Shown here: piece after piece, positions 36,269-45,160 of the stretch
Layout of the letters: each line of letters begins with the position of its first letter
Numbering within the stretch: the first letter of the stretch is position 1
Assembly: GCF_000422425.1 (NCBI RefSeq)
Contig: NZ_AULT01000022.1
Span: 40,795 to 104,794, forward strand
Source: Oceanospirillum beijerinckii DSM 7166
GTDB lineage: Bacteria > Pseudomonadota > Gammaproteobacteria > Pseudomonadales > Halomonadaceae
Reading direction: 5' to 3'
DNA: 64,000 nucleotides
The notes under the pieces: model-generated
What the model was told of the DNA's origin: nothing
Database searches by the model: none
What the model saw: only the letters and a program-made list of their open reading frames with translations
Made by a program: the position numbers and the translations under genes

Positions 36269-38221
36269 ATGAACAACAAGCCGTCACTTAAAAAACTTCC
36301 TCTTGTCATTGCAATTGGATTAGCCAGCTCCAGCGCCTGGGCCGAAAAACAGGATATCGCCAACAACACAACTGAAGTTTGGGCTACGCAAGTCTCCAGC
36401 ACCTCCACTTTCCTGGGTGATGATGATATCGAGCTAAAACAAGCGGACCATTTAAGTGACCTGCTGCGCAGCCTGCCAGGCGTTGAAGTGGGCGGTACTC
36501 ACTCTGTTAACCAGAAAATAACCATTCGAGGCCTGGATGATACCGACCTGGATATCACTATTGATGGCGTCAGCCAGAACGCCTATATGTATCACCATGC
36601 CGGTAATATTCTGATTAACCCGGATATCCTAAAAGCGGCTGATATTCAGGTGGGCGCTAACTCTGTGCTGACAGGAGCACTCGGCGGCGGTGTGGCTTTT
36701 GAAACGAAAGATGCCAAGGATCTGCTGGCACCGGGTGATCACTTTGGTGGTCGTATTCAAGGTCATGTGGCGTCTAATAAATATGCGGGCTACTCTCTGA
36801 CCAGTTACGGCCGTGTCGGCAGCAATATCGATCTGTTGGCTTATATCTATCAGGTTGATCGAGATAACCCTGAAGATGGCAAAGGCCGTGAAAACCTGGG
36901 TAGTGACGGAGAGATCACTAACGGCTTGTTTAAAGTAGGCTTCGATATTGATAATAGCAATCGCCTGGAGTTCAGCTACGATCAGTACAATGATGAAGGT
37001 GACTACCCTTATCGTCCTGATATGGGTGTGGCGACTAATGTCGCGATTACCGGTGACAAACTGTATCCAACCACTTATGACCGTAAAACCTTTCGTGTAG
37101 GTTATGAGTTAGATAAAGGTGATGATCTCTTCCTGAGTGCATCCGTGTACCATAATGATCTGGAACTGGAGCGTAAGGAAAATGCCGATGAATATCAGAT
37201 AAAGGCAGGTACTACCATCAATACAGGTGCCAAACTTCTGGCTGAAAGCCTGTTGGATATGGCTGGTTATAGCCACAATCTGCGCTACGGTGCCGAAATT
37301 AATAAGCAAGAAACTGAGATGAAAAAAGATGGCGCAGACAAAGGCGGTGAAGATGCCACCAGTATTGCGCTGTACCTGGAGGATGAGATTGCCATCACTG
37401 ATAGCTTCCGCTTCATACCGGGTATTCGTCACAATCACTATGATCTGAATGCCACTGCTCGCGATAACACCTATAGCAAAACCACTTGGAGTGTCGCGAC
37501 GGAAGTAGATGTCACCGATGAACTGACATTCCATTTATCCAATACCACCCTTTTCCAGGGACCCAATCTGGAAGAGGCTTTTTACGCGGATAGTGTTAAC
37601 GAAGTCAATACGAACCTTAAACCAGAAACCGGGACTAATACTGAAATTGGTTTGCGTTATAAAACCAATCACCTGGCAGGCCTGGATCAGCTGAAAGTCG
37701 GCTTTACTGCCTTTAACAGTGATATCGAAGATCGCATCGCCTGGCAACGTGCCAACAACACCTGGGTAAACGTTGATCAGGTTACGTTGCGCGGCTTCGA
37801 AGCCAGTGTAAAAGCGGACAAAGGTGACCTGGGAGTACTGTTAGCTTACTCCAAGAGCAACAGTGAAGAGGAAGCAACAGGTATGCCTTTTGCTGATGAA
37901 GCTGGTGACAGCATTAGCTTAACGGTAGATTACACGTTACCAGCGCTTAATCTGGAACTGGAGTGGGACAGCCAGGTCGTACTGAAAGAAGAGAATTACG
38001 ATAAGTCCGGCTATGACGTGCATAGTATCTCTGCACGCTGGACACCGGACACAGTAAAAGGTCTTGCTATCACTGCGGGTATCGAAAACCTGTTTGATAC
38101 CTACTACGTATCCCATGTTTCTCGTATTGGCGAAAGTAATCACCCTAGCTTTGGTCAGTTACTTCTGGATGATGCTGAGCCGGGCCGTAACTTTAAACTG
38201 ACAGCGGCTTATAGCTTCTAA
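36269..38221 (+). CDS. TonB-dependent outer-membrane receptor (iron/heme/metal uptake)
   Basis: Start placed at ATG 36269 (AAGGTG upstream); the frame opens at 36209. The ~650-residue protein has a signal peptide (residues 1-26, ending AWA), a plug domain (~40-165; LLRSLPGVEVGGTHSVNQKI, TIDGVSQNAYMYHHAG, ALGGGVAFET) and a 22-strand-type barrel ending FKLTAAYSF with terminal Phe. The NLKPETGTNTEIGLRYK and GPNLEEAFY motifs recall the heme/hemoglobin receptor branch. Fur-controlled by a box overlapping its leader. Ligand unknown; the downstream metal ABC transporter suggests a metal chelate. Confidence 0.9.
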   Translation: MNNKPSLKKLPLVIAIGLASSSAWAEKQDIANNTTEVWATQVSSTSTFLGDDDIELKQADHLSDLLRSLPGVEVGGTHSVNQKITIRGLDDTDLDITIDGVSQNAYMYHHAGNILINPDILKAADIQVGANSVLTGALGGGVAFETKDAKDLLAPGDHFGGRIQGHVASNKYAGYSLTSYGRVGSNIDLLAYIYQVDRDNPEDGKGRENLGSDGEITNGLFKVGFDIDNSNRLEFSYDQYNDEGDYPYRPDMGVATNVAITGDKLYPTTYDRKTFRVGYELDKGDDLFLSASVYHNDLELERKENADEYQIKAGTTINTGAKLLAESLLDMAGYSHNLRYGAEINKQETEMKKDGADKGGEDATSIALYLEDEIAITDSFRFIPGIRHNHYDLNATARDNTYSKTTWSVATEVDVTDELTFHLSNTTLFQGPNLEEAFYADSVNEVNTNLKPETGTNTEIGLRYKTNHLAGLDQLKVGFTAFNSDIEDRIAWQRANNTWVNVDQVTLRGFEASVKADKGDLGVLLAYSKSNSEEEATGMPFADEAGDSISLTVDYTLPALNLELEWDSQVVLKEENYDKSGYDVHSISARWTPDTVKGLAITAGIENLFDTYYVSHVSRIGESNHPSFGQLLLDDAEPGRNFKLTAAYSF

Positions 38222-38265
38222 GTACCAGCACAGTACCAGCACAAAAAATTTTCGATATCCCTTTT

Positions 38266-38290
38266 CCTCTCCGACCACTGATCGGAGAGG
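38266..38290 (+). terminator. Hairpin after the TonB receptor gene
   Basis: Perfect 9-bp stem CCTCTCCGA (38266-38274) / TCGGAGAGG (38282-38290) without a following T-run. Possible weak terminator or mRNA-end hairpin. Confidence 0.45.
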
Positions 38291-38465
38291 AAGGAAATAT
38301 TCTACGTACTAACCCAAACCAAGGTACTTTGATATAGATCTGATATTGATCTGAGCACCTTAATAACAGGCTTTAAGAGCCGAACAGAAATTTCATTTGA
38401 GTGCTTATTTTATACCTCTTAAAACAACACTTTCTATAATAATATCGCTTACTTCAATCGCATAT

Positions 38466-38492
38466 GCTGATGCCAAGGCATCAGCTTTTTTT
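38466..38492 (+). terminator. Rho-independent terminator
   Basis: Perfect 9-bp stem GCTGATGCC (38466-38474) / GGCATCAGC (38477-38485) followed by TTTTTTT (38486-38492). It separates the receptor transcript from the periplasmic-protein/hybrid-kinase pair. A 60-codon open frame over it looks spurious. Confidence 0.85.
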
Positions 38493-38603
38493 ATTGCCTT
38501 TACTTTTAATCATCCAAATACCGACATAAAAGTATTTATGCCTCGATACCCTTATCCTTTTGAGACACAGCGTGGATAAGACAGAAATATTTTCTATACA
38601 GTA

Positions 38604-39323
38604 TTGGCAAAAGCCCCCCGATGTCCTCATACTCAAACAACTCATGGTGTTCTTTGGTCATATAACCTTATGGGTTTCAGGTATATGCAGCGCAAGAAAC
38701 AATCAGGCAAACACAAGTTGGCACACGCCGTATTGGCTGCAATCAGACTGATCTGTTTATTATTGATATTGCTGAGCTCATCACTGGCAAAAGCAACAGA
38801 TTTTGGCTTTACCCCTGGTCATGTCTACGGTATTTGGCTGAACATCAATCAGGCACTCATCGCATTCTTACAGCACTCATCTTTGAACAGTGAACAAACC
38901 GCCTTAATTACCGCGCTGCAACCCGATGAATTTACAGGTAAACAACCCAAAGATGTTTATCAACAGGTTGAACAAGTAAAGCGACACTTAGAGTCTATAT
39001 TTGAACGCCCTGCTATCTCTTACCGCCCCGCCTGGATTGATCATTACCATACCCTGCAAAATACCCACCCTGATAGCTCAATTCACCCCAGTAGCGTCTT
39101 TATTCTATCGTCTCAACTCCTGAGAGTACTGGTCGCTGAGTATATTAATGCCACCCAATCCCGGCAGCCGATCAGTGCGTTTTATATGGATAGAGAGATA
39201 AGCAATCAATCTCCTAGTGATGTGTTTGCCCAGGTTGACCTGTTTAAACGCCGCTTACTGCAATATCAGCAATTCCTCGCTAAGGAAAAGCACTCTGAAC
39301 GTGTTTATTCAGAAGGCCAATAA
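38604..39323 (+). CDS. Unknown secreted protein, likely periplasmic partner of the next kinase
   Basis: A 239-residue protein; a start at the ATG at 38685 (MQRKKQSGK) may be the real one, giving 212 residues with a basic n-region and a hydrophobic signal segment (RLICLLLILLSSSLAKA). The mature part is helical, polar and has two related segments (QPKDVYQQVEQVKRHLESIF and SPSDVFAQVDLFKRRLLQYQ), suggesting an internal duplication. It ends 11 bp before the hybrid kinase, so they are co-transcribed and it may present a signal to the kinase. Family not recognised. Confidence 0.6.
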   Translation: MAKAPRCPHTQTTHGVLWSYNLMGFRYMQRKKQSGKHKLAHAVLAAIRLICLLLILLSSSLAKATDFGFTPGHVYGIWLNINQALIAFLQHSSLNSEQTALITALQPDEFTGKQPKDVYQQVEQVKRHLESIFERPAISYRPAWIDHYHTLQNTHPDSSIHPSSVFILSSQLLRVLVAEYINATQSRQPISAFYMDREISNQSPSDVFAQVDLFKRRLLQYQQFLAKEKHSERVYSEGQ

Positions 39324-39334
39324 GGATTAGAGCG

Positions 39335-41815
39335 ATGTTTACCTCATTTCGTATCTCGACCTTTCGCTGGATTATCGCTTCCGGCTTGATGCTGGCTGTT
39401 CTGGCATCGGCCTTGCTTTCACACCAAACCACGGAAAGAATTGAGGCAATGGGCCGGGACTGGTCCCTCTATCAACAAACCAACGCTCAGAAGGTCTTAA
39501 TTCTGGGACAAATTAAAACGGTAATTGGATTTGAAGGTGTTATCCATCACTTTAAGAACTATATCTTACGGGGTGAACGCCAGCGGGTATTAAACGTCCA
39601 TCATAAACTGCTGGAGCTCAGAATTGCCCTGACCGCTTTTCGCAACCTGGGGCTATCGGAGCCAGAGCTGAAGGCGCTTCAGCAACTGGAAGGCGTAATC
39701 AACCAATATAAAGTCATGCTGGTTAAAGCAGAACAGCTGAAAAAAAGTGGCTATTCGCCACTGGAGATTGATCAACAGGTCAGAGTGGATAACCAACCCG
39801 CAAGCTCAGCGATTCAAATACTGGAACAGTATCTCTATAACACACAGAAGAACAGCTATCAGCAGCTACAGAACTCCATTACCAATTTAACCCGCTTCTC
39901 TTACCTGGTGGGCTCCTCTGCCATACTACTTTTGATACTTCTGGGAGTACTCTTTTTTGGTTTTACCAATCATCAGCTCATCGCACCACTCTCTCGCCTG
40001 ATCCGTAATTTTGAAAGTATCTCCCCCGAAAGCCCAGGCCATCTCCGCTTAGAGATAGAACAAAAGAACCTGGATACCGAGCTGGGCAATTTAGTCAGTG
40101 TTGCCAATCGTTTTATCGACTCGGTTGATCAGCATCAACAGTATAGAGCCATTGCTGAAGCCAACCTCAGAGATCACGAACAGCAACTGCAAATCATATT
40201 GCAGCATGCTGCTGATGCGATTATTACCATTGATAATAGCGGTGCGTTAACCTCTTTTAATAACGCGGCCGAGAAGATGTTTGGTTATCAGAGCGAAGAT
40301 GTGCTGGGAAAAAACGCCTCCATCCTGATGCCTGAACCTTATCGCAGTCAACACAATGAGTTTATTCAACACTTTCATCGCAGTGGCCAATCAAACATTA
40401 TTGGTACCGGGCGGGATGTGGAAGCGCAACGTAAAGACGGTTCGATTATGCCGGTCCGCCTAGCTGTCAGCGTGATTGACAGTCATACCGCGCCTGGTTT
40501 TGCCGGCATTATCAGCGACCTGACCGAAAGTAAATATGTCGAGGAGCAACTCAAACAAGCCAAGGAAAGTGCAGAACGTGCCAAAGAAAGTGCAGAGCGA
40601 GCCAAAGAGCATGCGGAAAAAGCCAATCGGGCCAAATCAGAGTTTTTATCTTCGGTCAGCCACGAGCTACGCACCCCTCTCAATGCCATTCTGGGCTTTG
40701 CTCAGTTGCTGGATGCGGATGAGCCCCCCCTAAGCCAGGAGCAACGAAAATATGTACATCATATTTCAGAAGGCGGCGACCATCTGCTATCACTGATCAA
40801 TGACATTCTTGATCTTGCCAAGGTAGAAGCAGGCAAGATGAGCTTTAACTACAAAAAAGTGGATACTGAGTTATTGCTCAGTGAATGCATTAATCTTTGC
40901 CGTATTATGGTCGCAGAAAAGAAAATCACGATCATTGACCAGATGGATTCCAATCTGCCCCACCTATATACCGACCCCTTGAGAGCCAAACAGATCCTGC
41001 TCAACCTCTTATCCAATGCCGTAAAATATAATCGTGATCACGGTGAGATTGATATCACCACCAGTGTTCAAAGCCACTCAATATTACGTATTAGTGTTAG
41101 GGATACAGGTATCGGCATCCCTGAAACCTTACTGGAGCAACTGTTTCAGCCCTTTAATCGTTTGCAGCAGGAAAACAGCGATATCGAAGGCACCGGTATC
41201 GGCCTGGCTATCACACAGAAGATGGTGCTGGAGATGGGTGGGAATATTGGTGTTCATAGTGTACAAGGTGAAGGCAGTACTTTCTGGATCGATCTTCCCA
41301 CTGCCAATGCCGAGGCGCAAAATACACTCAACGACGATTTAACAGCCACTCGCATAGCAGATCACACAGCGGCTCACACAGTAGCTCGCACAGCGGGTCC
41401 AGAAGCAGACAACCGTGGGACCTCCCCGCTCCACCATGGCCGCACACTACTTTATATCGAAGATAGCACAGCCAATATCACATTGATGGAAAAGATGATT
41501 CACCCCCGCTCAGATCTGCATCTTCATATCGCAGGTACTGCCTACAACGGTATAGAAATGGCTGATGCCTTACAACCTGATCTTATTATTCTGGATATTA
41601 ATTTGCCAGACATTAACGGCTTTGACGCCGCAGCCTACCTCAAAGAGAATCCGGGCACGAAGCAGATACCGATTATCGCACTGTCGGCTAATACCCTGTC
41701 AGACGCCGTTGAAAGCGGCGAAAATACCGAGCTGTTTGAGCGCTATATTACCAAACCTTTAGAAGCGTCATCTCTGCTTCAAACCATTGATCAAGCCTTG
41801 TCGAAAACCACTTAA
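39335..41815 (+). CDS. Hybrid sensor histidine kinase (TM-helical sensor-TM, PAS, HisKA, HATPase, REC)
   Basis: An 826-residue kinase: TM1 (~10-28), helical periplasmic domain (~30-185), TM2 (~187-210), PAS (~275-395; IITIDNSGALTSFNNAAEKM), a linker of heptads (AKESAER repeated, ~408-430), HisKA (VSHELRTPLN, His ~442), HATPase (~550-660; DTGIGIPE, GTGIGLAITQKMV), then a Thr/Ala/His-rich linker and a receiver (~700-820; LIILDINLPD with Asp ~753, and ITKPLE). AAGGA ribosome site. It sits between two Fur-controlled metal genes; a role in metal sensing is inference. Confidence 0.92.
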   Translation: MFTSFRISTFRWIIASGLMLAVLASALLSHQTTERIEAMGRDWSLYQQTNAQKVLILGQIKTVIGFEGVIHHFKNYILRGERQRVLNVHHKLLELRIALTAFRNLGLSEPELKALQQLEGVINQYKVMLVKAEQLKKSGYSPLEIDQQVRVDNQPASSAIQILEQYLYNTQKNSYQQLQNSITNLTRFSYLVGSSAILLLILLGVLFFGFTNHQLIAPLSRLIRNFESISPESPGHLRLEIEQKNLDTELGNLVSVANRFIDSVDQHQQYRAIAEANLRDHEQQLQIILQHAADAIITIDNSGALTSFNNAAEKMFGYQSEDVLGKNASILMPEPYRSQHNEFIQHFHRSGQSNIIGTGRDVEAQRKDGSIMPVRLAVSVIDSHTAPGFAGIISDLTESKYVEEQLKQAKESAERAKESAERAKEHAEKANRAKSEFLSSVSHELRTPLNAILGFAQLLDADEPPLSQEQRKYVHHISEGGDHLLSLINDILDLAKVEAGKMSFNYKKVDTELLLSECINLCRIMVAEKKITIIDQMDSNLPHLYTDPLRAKQILLNLLSNAVKYNRDHGEIDITTSVQSHSILRISVRDTGIGIPETLLEQLFQPFNRLQQENSDIEGTGIGLAITQKMVLEMGGNIGVHSVQGEGSTFWIDLPTANAEAQNTLNDDLTATRIADHTAAHTVARTAGPEADNRGTSPLHHGRTLLYIEDSTANITLMEKMIHPRSDLHLHIAGTAYNGIEMADALQPDLIILDINLPDINGFDAAAYLKENPGTKQIPIIALSANTLSDAVESGENTELFERYITKPLEASSLLQTIDQALSKTT
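40559..40621 (+). repeat. Three 21-bp repeats coding a heptad signalling linker
   Basis: Three consecutive 21-base units at 40559-40579, 40580-40600 and 40601-40621 encode AKESAER, AKESAER and AKEHAEK, the helical linker between PAS and HisKA. Gain or loss of one unit would keep both frame and heptad phase. Confidence 0.75.
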
Positions 41816-41848
41816 CAAGCCTCTTTTCGCCATTATCACCACAGATAA

Positions 41849-41867
41849 ATCGCTCTGACGGAGCGAT
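41849..41867 (+). terminator. Hairpin after the hybrid kinase
   Basis: ATCGCTC (41849-41855) / GAGCGAT (41861-41867) with a TGACG loop, no T-run. Weak terminator candidate. Confidence 0.35.
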
Positions 41868-41937
41868 ATCCCTGCGCTGTATGTAAAAAATGTAAATTGC
41901 ATTTCCCCAACCGGCTGACAGCACCATAATTTTAAAA

Positions 41938-41952
41938 TAAAAATGATTATCA
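41938..41952 (+). promoter_or_regulatory. Fur box upstream of the PepSY-to-ABC gene group
   Basis: TAAAAATGATTATCA matches TGATAATNATTATCA at 12 of 14 positions, 55 bp before the GTG start at 42007. It is the second Fur-type site of the locus and heads the cluster that ends with the metal ABC transporter. Confidence 0.75.
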
Positions 41953-42006
41953 AGACCACTCGATAATTAACCGCAATTTCATACACCACTGTGATAAGAC
42001 TGACCC

Positions 42007-42645
42007 GTGCTGGACAAATTAGCTTACCTGTTTCCACCTAAACTGATCCGAACACTTCATCTGTACAGTTCCATGCTGATGCTGGTCGTGATGCTGTTTT
42101 TTACTGTGACCGGTATCACGCTGAATCATCAGGATTGGTTTTCTGACGATCAAGCCAGTGAGCTGTATGAAACCGATCTCCCCGAACCACTACTGCGCCA
42201 ACTGGCCGTGAATGGGGCACAGTCCGGCGAGGAACAGAGCGATGCCTGGATCATTGCAGCGCCGCTGATCCAGTGGTTACGTCAAGAGCATGGTATTCGC
42301 GGTCAGGCGATCAATCTGGACTGGGACCCGGAAGAGCGCTTTTTAGTGATTGATACCAAGCGTCCTGGCGGTTATAGCCTGGCGGAGTTTGACCTGGCGA
42401 CAGGACGACTGACACTGGAGCGCAAGAACGCTGGCACTATCGCTATTTTGAACGATCTGCATAAAGGGCGTCATAGCGGTGCGATCTGGCAGGCTTTTAT
42501 CGATTTCTCCGCCCTGGTCATGTTGCTGTTTACCCTGACCGGCTTCTGGCTGCTGCTACCTCAGAAAAAACGCCGCGCCCGTTTGTTTGGTGTCTGTGGT
42601 CTGGGCACAGGTTTATCTCTTCTTTTGTACTGGAGCGCACTTTAA
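42007..42645 (+). CDS. PepSY-associated transmembrane protein (GTG start)
   Basis: A 212-residue inner-membrane protein of the PepSY_TM-like type: TM near residues 17-42 (HLYSSMLMLVVMLFFTVTGI) followed by the TLNH motif, a periplasmic PepSY-like segment (~55-145; EEHGIRGQAINLDWDPEERF-like, YSLAEFDLATGRL), then TMs ~160-210. The DLHKGRH motif near residue 150 is typical. These proteins accompany siderophore and metal uptake receptors and are thought to be ferric reductases or related redox partners. It overlaps the next gene by one base (TAATG). First gene after the Fur box. Confidence 0.88.
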   Translation: MLDKLAYLFPPKLIRTLHLYSSMLMLVVMLFFTVTGITLNHQDWFSDDQASELYETDLPEPLLRQLAVNGAQSGEEQSDAWIIAAPLIQWLRQEHGIRGQAINLDWDPEERFLVIDTKRPGGYSLAEFDLATGRLTLERKNAGTIAILNDLHKGRHSGAIWQAFIDFSALVMLLFTLTGFWLLLPQKKRRARLFGVCGLGTGLSLLLYWSAL

Positions 42646-43262
42646 TGCCTTCTTATCGAAACATTTTGCAAGCATTCACGTTGTCATTTAAACCCGGGCA
42701 ATTAAAAACCTCATTGGGCCAATCCTCTCAGCCGCTACTGGCTGCATTAGTGCTACTCAGTGTCCTTGCAGTGATGCCCGCTCATCAAGTGCACGCGACC
42801 CCAAATGCAACCGGTCACATAGAAACAGACATCAATAACGTGGAAATAGAGTTCACGTTACCTGTCATTGAAACAGGCCAGTACCAACGCCCCTATGTGG
42901 CCGCTTGGGTCGAAGACAGTAAAGGCAAGGCCGTCAAAACCCTGACGGTTTGGCATGAAGATAAAAAATGGCTGAAGGATCTGCGTCGCTGGTGGCGAAA
43001 AACCGGACGTTATCAGGAGGAAAATCTGGATGCAGTTACAGGCGCAACCAAAGCCCCCGGTCGTTTCACTCTGAGCTGGGACGGTAAAGATTACCAGGGG
43101 AACCCCGTAAAAGCAGGCCAGTACCAACTGTGCTTTGAAGCTTCCCGCGAACACGGTGACCGCTCCCTGTTAAAGCAAAAATTCAACCTACCCGGTCAAG
43201 GCAAAACGTATCGGATCAAAGCGGGGTCAGAGTTGGGCCCGGTTGAGATCAAGGTGTTGTAG
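42645..43262 (+). CDS. DUF2271 domain protein
   Basis: A 205-residue exported protein: signal-like hydrophobic stretch (~30-50, ending HATPNAT) and a DUF2271 domain (~60-200; VEIEFTLPVIETGQYQRPYV, VAAWVEDSKGKAVKTLTVW, KKWLKDLRRWW, DAVTGATKAPGRFTLSWDG). DUF2271 proteins are found with PepSY-TM proteins and DUF4198 proteins in metal-uptake loci and resemble FlgD/Ig-like folds. Starts by overlap with the PepSY gene. A tandem copy of its 3' end runs over the stop codon. Confidence 0.88.
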   Translation: MPSYRNILQAFTLSFKPGQLKTSLGQSSQPLLAALVLLSVLAVMPAHQVHATPNATGHIETDINNVEIEFTLPVIETGQYQRPYVAAWVEDSKGKAVKTLTVWHEDKKWLKDLRRWWRKTGRYQEENLDAVTGATKAPGRFTLSWDGKDYQGNPVKAGQYQLCFEASREHGDRSLLKQKFNLPGQGKTYRIKAGSELGPVEIKVL

Positions 43263-43283
43263 CTGAGATCAAGGTGTTGTAGC
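43244..43283 (+). repeat. 20-bp tandem duplication at the end of the DUF2271 gene
   Basis: TGAGATCAAGGTGTTGTAGC occurs at 43244-43263 and again at 43264-43283. The unit includes the last residues and stop codon of the gene. A third partial copy (CTGAGATTAAG) follows. Confidence 0.85.
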
Positions 43284-43376
43284 TGAGATTAAGCTGTGTA
43301 ACAGCGTCAGTTTTTATCGAATCCAATTTCGGGCATTCACCCATCACTATTTAGCCCACGACTATAAGGAAAAAGT

Positions 43377-44234
43377 ATGTCATCCGCTCAACCTCATTCA
43401 TTGGCCCGTCTGGGTAAACGCTTTGCGAAAAAGATCGGCCTGACGGCTGCACTGACACTGTCTGCCGCAGGTACTGCTCTAGCCCATCCACTCTGGTTAT
43501 TGCCGCATGAGTTTAATCTGTCAGGCGAAGAGAGCGAGTGGGTTACAGTGGATGCATCCGCCTCGCATACCGTATTTAATTACGACAAGGGTGTGGGTCT
43601 GGACAATGTCAGCATTATCGCACCGGACGGTAGCAAGCAGCGTATCGGTAGCTATTTCAAAGGCCATCGTCGCAGTGTATTTGATCTGGAAATTGATCAG
43701 ACAGGCACCTGGAAACTGGCCGGTGCCCGACCGCCGGTATTCTTCACTCACTATGTCGCAGGCAAGCGCAATGCAGAAAAGCGCCTGTTTGCTGATAAAC
43801 AGGAAGCTCAAGCCAAGCTGCCAAAAGATGCCCGTGATGTGGTCACCAAGCAATATATGGTGTCCAGCATCAGCTATATCACCTGGCAAGCACCAACCAA
43901 TACGGTACTAAAGCTGAAAAACAAGGGTCTGGAATTGGTAGGTCCCACTCACCCTAACGATGTGGTCCGCGGTGAAGAAGCAGAATTCCAACTGTTCCTG
44001 GACGGTAAACCTCAAGCCAACGTTGAGATTGAGCTAACCCCTCACGGCACCAAGTACCGCGATGACCGCAAAATGCAGAAGCTGAAAACCGATACTAACG
44101 GCATGGTGAAATTCACACCGGATCTGGCAGGCCCCTGGTATCTATCGGCCTACATCGAGCTGAACTCCAACAGCCCACGGGCCGACAAAATCGGCCACCT
44201 GCTGTATATGACTTTTGAAAGCCAGCTGCCTTAA
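43377..44234 (+). CDS. DUF4198 domain protein (metal-uptake-associated periplasmic protein)
   Basis: A 285-residue protein with a long signal peptide (~1-37, cleaving after TALA) and a mature part starting HPLWLLPHEFNLSG, typical of DUF4198 proteins: a vinculum of Ig-like strands with HPLWLLP near the N-terminus and an LELVGPTHPNDVVRGEEAEF carboxypeptidase-regulatory-like segment. Such proteins are encoded next to Ni/Co or Zn uptake systems and are believed to carry or trap metal in the periplasm. AAGGA ribosome site. Followed after 15 bp by a small exported protein. Confidence 0.88.
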   Translation: MSSAQPHSLARLGKRFAKKIGLTAALTLSAAGTALAHPLWLLPHEFNLSGEESEWVTVDASASHTVFNYDKGVGLDNVSIIAPDGSKQRIGSYFKGHRRSVFDLEIDQTGTWKLAGARPPVFFTHYVAGKRNAEKRLFADKQEAQAKLPKDARDVVTKQYMVSSISYITWQAPTNTVLKLKNKGLELVGPTHPNDVVRGEEAEFQLFLDGKPQANVEIELTPHGTKYRDDRKMQKLKTDTNGMVKFTPDLAGPWYLSAYIELNSNSPRADKIGHLLYMTFESQLP

Positions 44235-44249
44235 ACCGGGTGATAAGCA

Positions 44250-44630
44250 ATGAATTCAGTGCTCACAACATTAACCCGCTCGACCAAAGCCTTCACCCTT
44301 ACCGCTCTCTGCCGGGGCCATAGGATGAAGATTATGCCCTTGCTGCTTGGGTATTGTGCGCTGTTCGCCAGTACGGGTGCCAATGCACACTACCCGTTAA
44401 TGACCTGCAGCACTCAAGACACCGCCGTCTCTTGTGAAGCCGGCTTCAGCGATGGCAGCCCCGCCACAAACAAAAAAGTACAGGTATTGGATTATAACGA
44501 TCAAGTCCTGCTGCAACTTAAAACGGATCAACGCTCACAGGTGATCTTTCAACGCCCCTCAGGGGAGTTTTACATTCGCTTTGATGCGGGCCATGAAACC
44601 CCGGTTGAAATTGATTACGACGAGTTGTAA
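44250..44630 (+). CDS. Small exported protein of the metal locus, unknown family
   Basis: A 126-residue protein; an ATG at 44325 (MKIMPLLLG) is an alternative start giving a standard signal peptide cleaved after ANA. The mature part begins HYPLMTCST and has a beta-rich C-terminal region (VQVLDYNDQVLLQLKTD, FYIRFDAGHETPVEIDYDEL) that looks like the last strands of a DUF4198-type Ig domain. Two Cys are in the mature part. It lies between the DUF4198 and the next gene with 15-bp and 2-bp gaps, so it belongs to the operon. Confidence 0.7.
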   Translation: MNSVLTTLTRSTKAFTLTALCRGHRMKIMPLLLGYCALFASTGANAHYPLMTCSTQDTAVSCEAGFSDGSPATNKKVQVLDYNDQVLLQLKTDQRSQVIFQRPSGEFYIRFDAGHETPVEIDYDEL

Positions 44631-44632
44631 GG

Positions 44633-45160
44633 ATGCAAAGCACACAAGTCTCAGCTTCCGATGGTATTAAACAAACCATCGCACCGTTAGATGGCCGTCG
44701 GGAGACCCGCTGGTGCCTGCTTACTTTAGGCATCATCCTGCTGCTGGGGGCGTTAGGCATTCGTATGAATCAAGCCCCCGTACCGGAAAGACGGCAGCAT
44801 TTATCCCTGTCAGTAGAGGATAAGGCGATGTTGCTTAGCCTAAGCAATGCCATTACCGAGATCCGTTTTTTACAACAAGCGGATGGGGATTGGCCCAGTA
44901 TTAAGTCTCTGAACGAACAACAAATCCCCCCCTTCGATCAGCTGAAAGCCAATACTGAGCGCCAATCCATTTATCAATGGAGTACACCCCAAGCCGGTTG
45001 TTATCTGGCGCTCAGTCAACAGGCAGCACTGAGCAGCTTTATGCTGCTGATTCCAGAATCAGAGCAAGTCGCTGGCGAGATCTATAGCCACAGCGGCCCA
45101 GCGGCTGATTCTCCTTGTCATACCGGCAGCCCATGGCAACTGCAAAGCAAAGAGTTTTAA
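44633..45160 (+). CDS. Single-pass membrane protein, DUF6162-like
   Basis: A 175-residue protein with one membrane segment (~26-45; LLTLGIILLLGALGIRM) and a periplasmic domain (SLSVEDKAMLLSLSNAITEI, then RFLQQADGDWPSIKSL). From memory it resembles the DUF6162 proteins found upstream of metal ABC transporters in pseudomonads; this should be checked. It ends at TAATG, sharing bases with the next start. Function unknown; a periplasmic metal-handling accessory is plausible from position. Confidence 0.7.
   Translation: MQSTQVSASDGIKQTIAPLDGRRETRWCLLTLGIILLLGALGIRMNQAPVPERRQHLSLSVEDKAMLLSLSNAITEIRFLQQADGDWPSIKSLNEQQIPPFDQLKANTERQSIYQWSTPQAGCYLALSQQAALSSFMLLIPESEQVAGEIYSHSGPAADSPCHTGSPWQLQSKEF

Noticed and set aside
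38397..38579. 60-codon frame before the exported protein
   Set aside because: It begins with TTG, spans a strong terminator and lacks a ribosome site.
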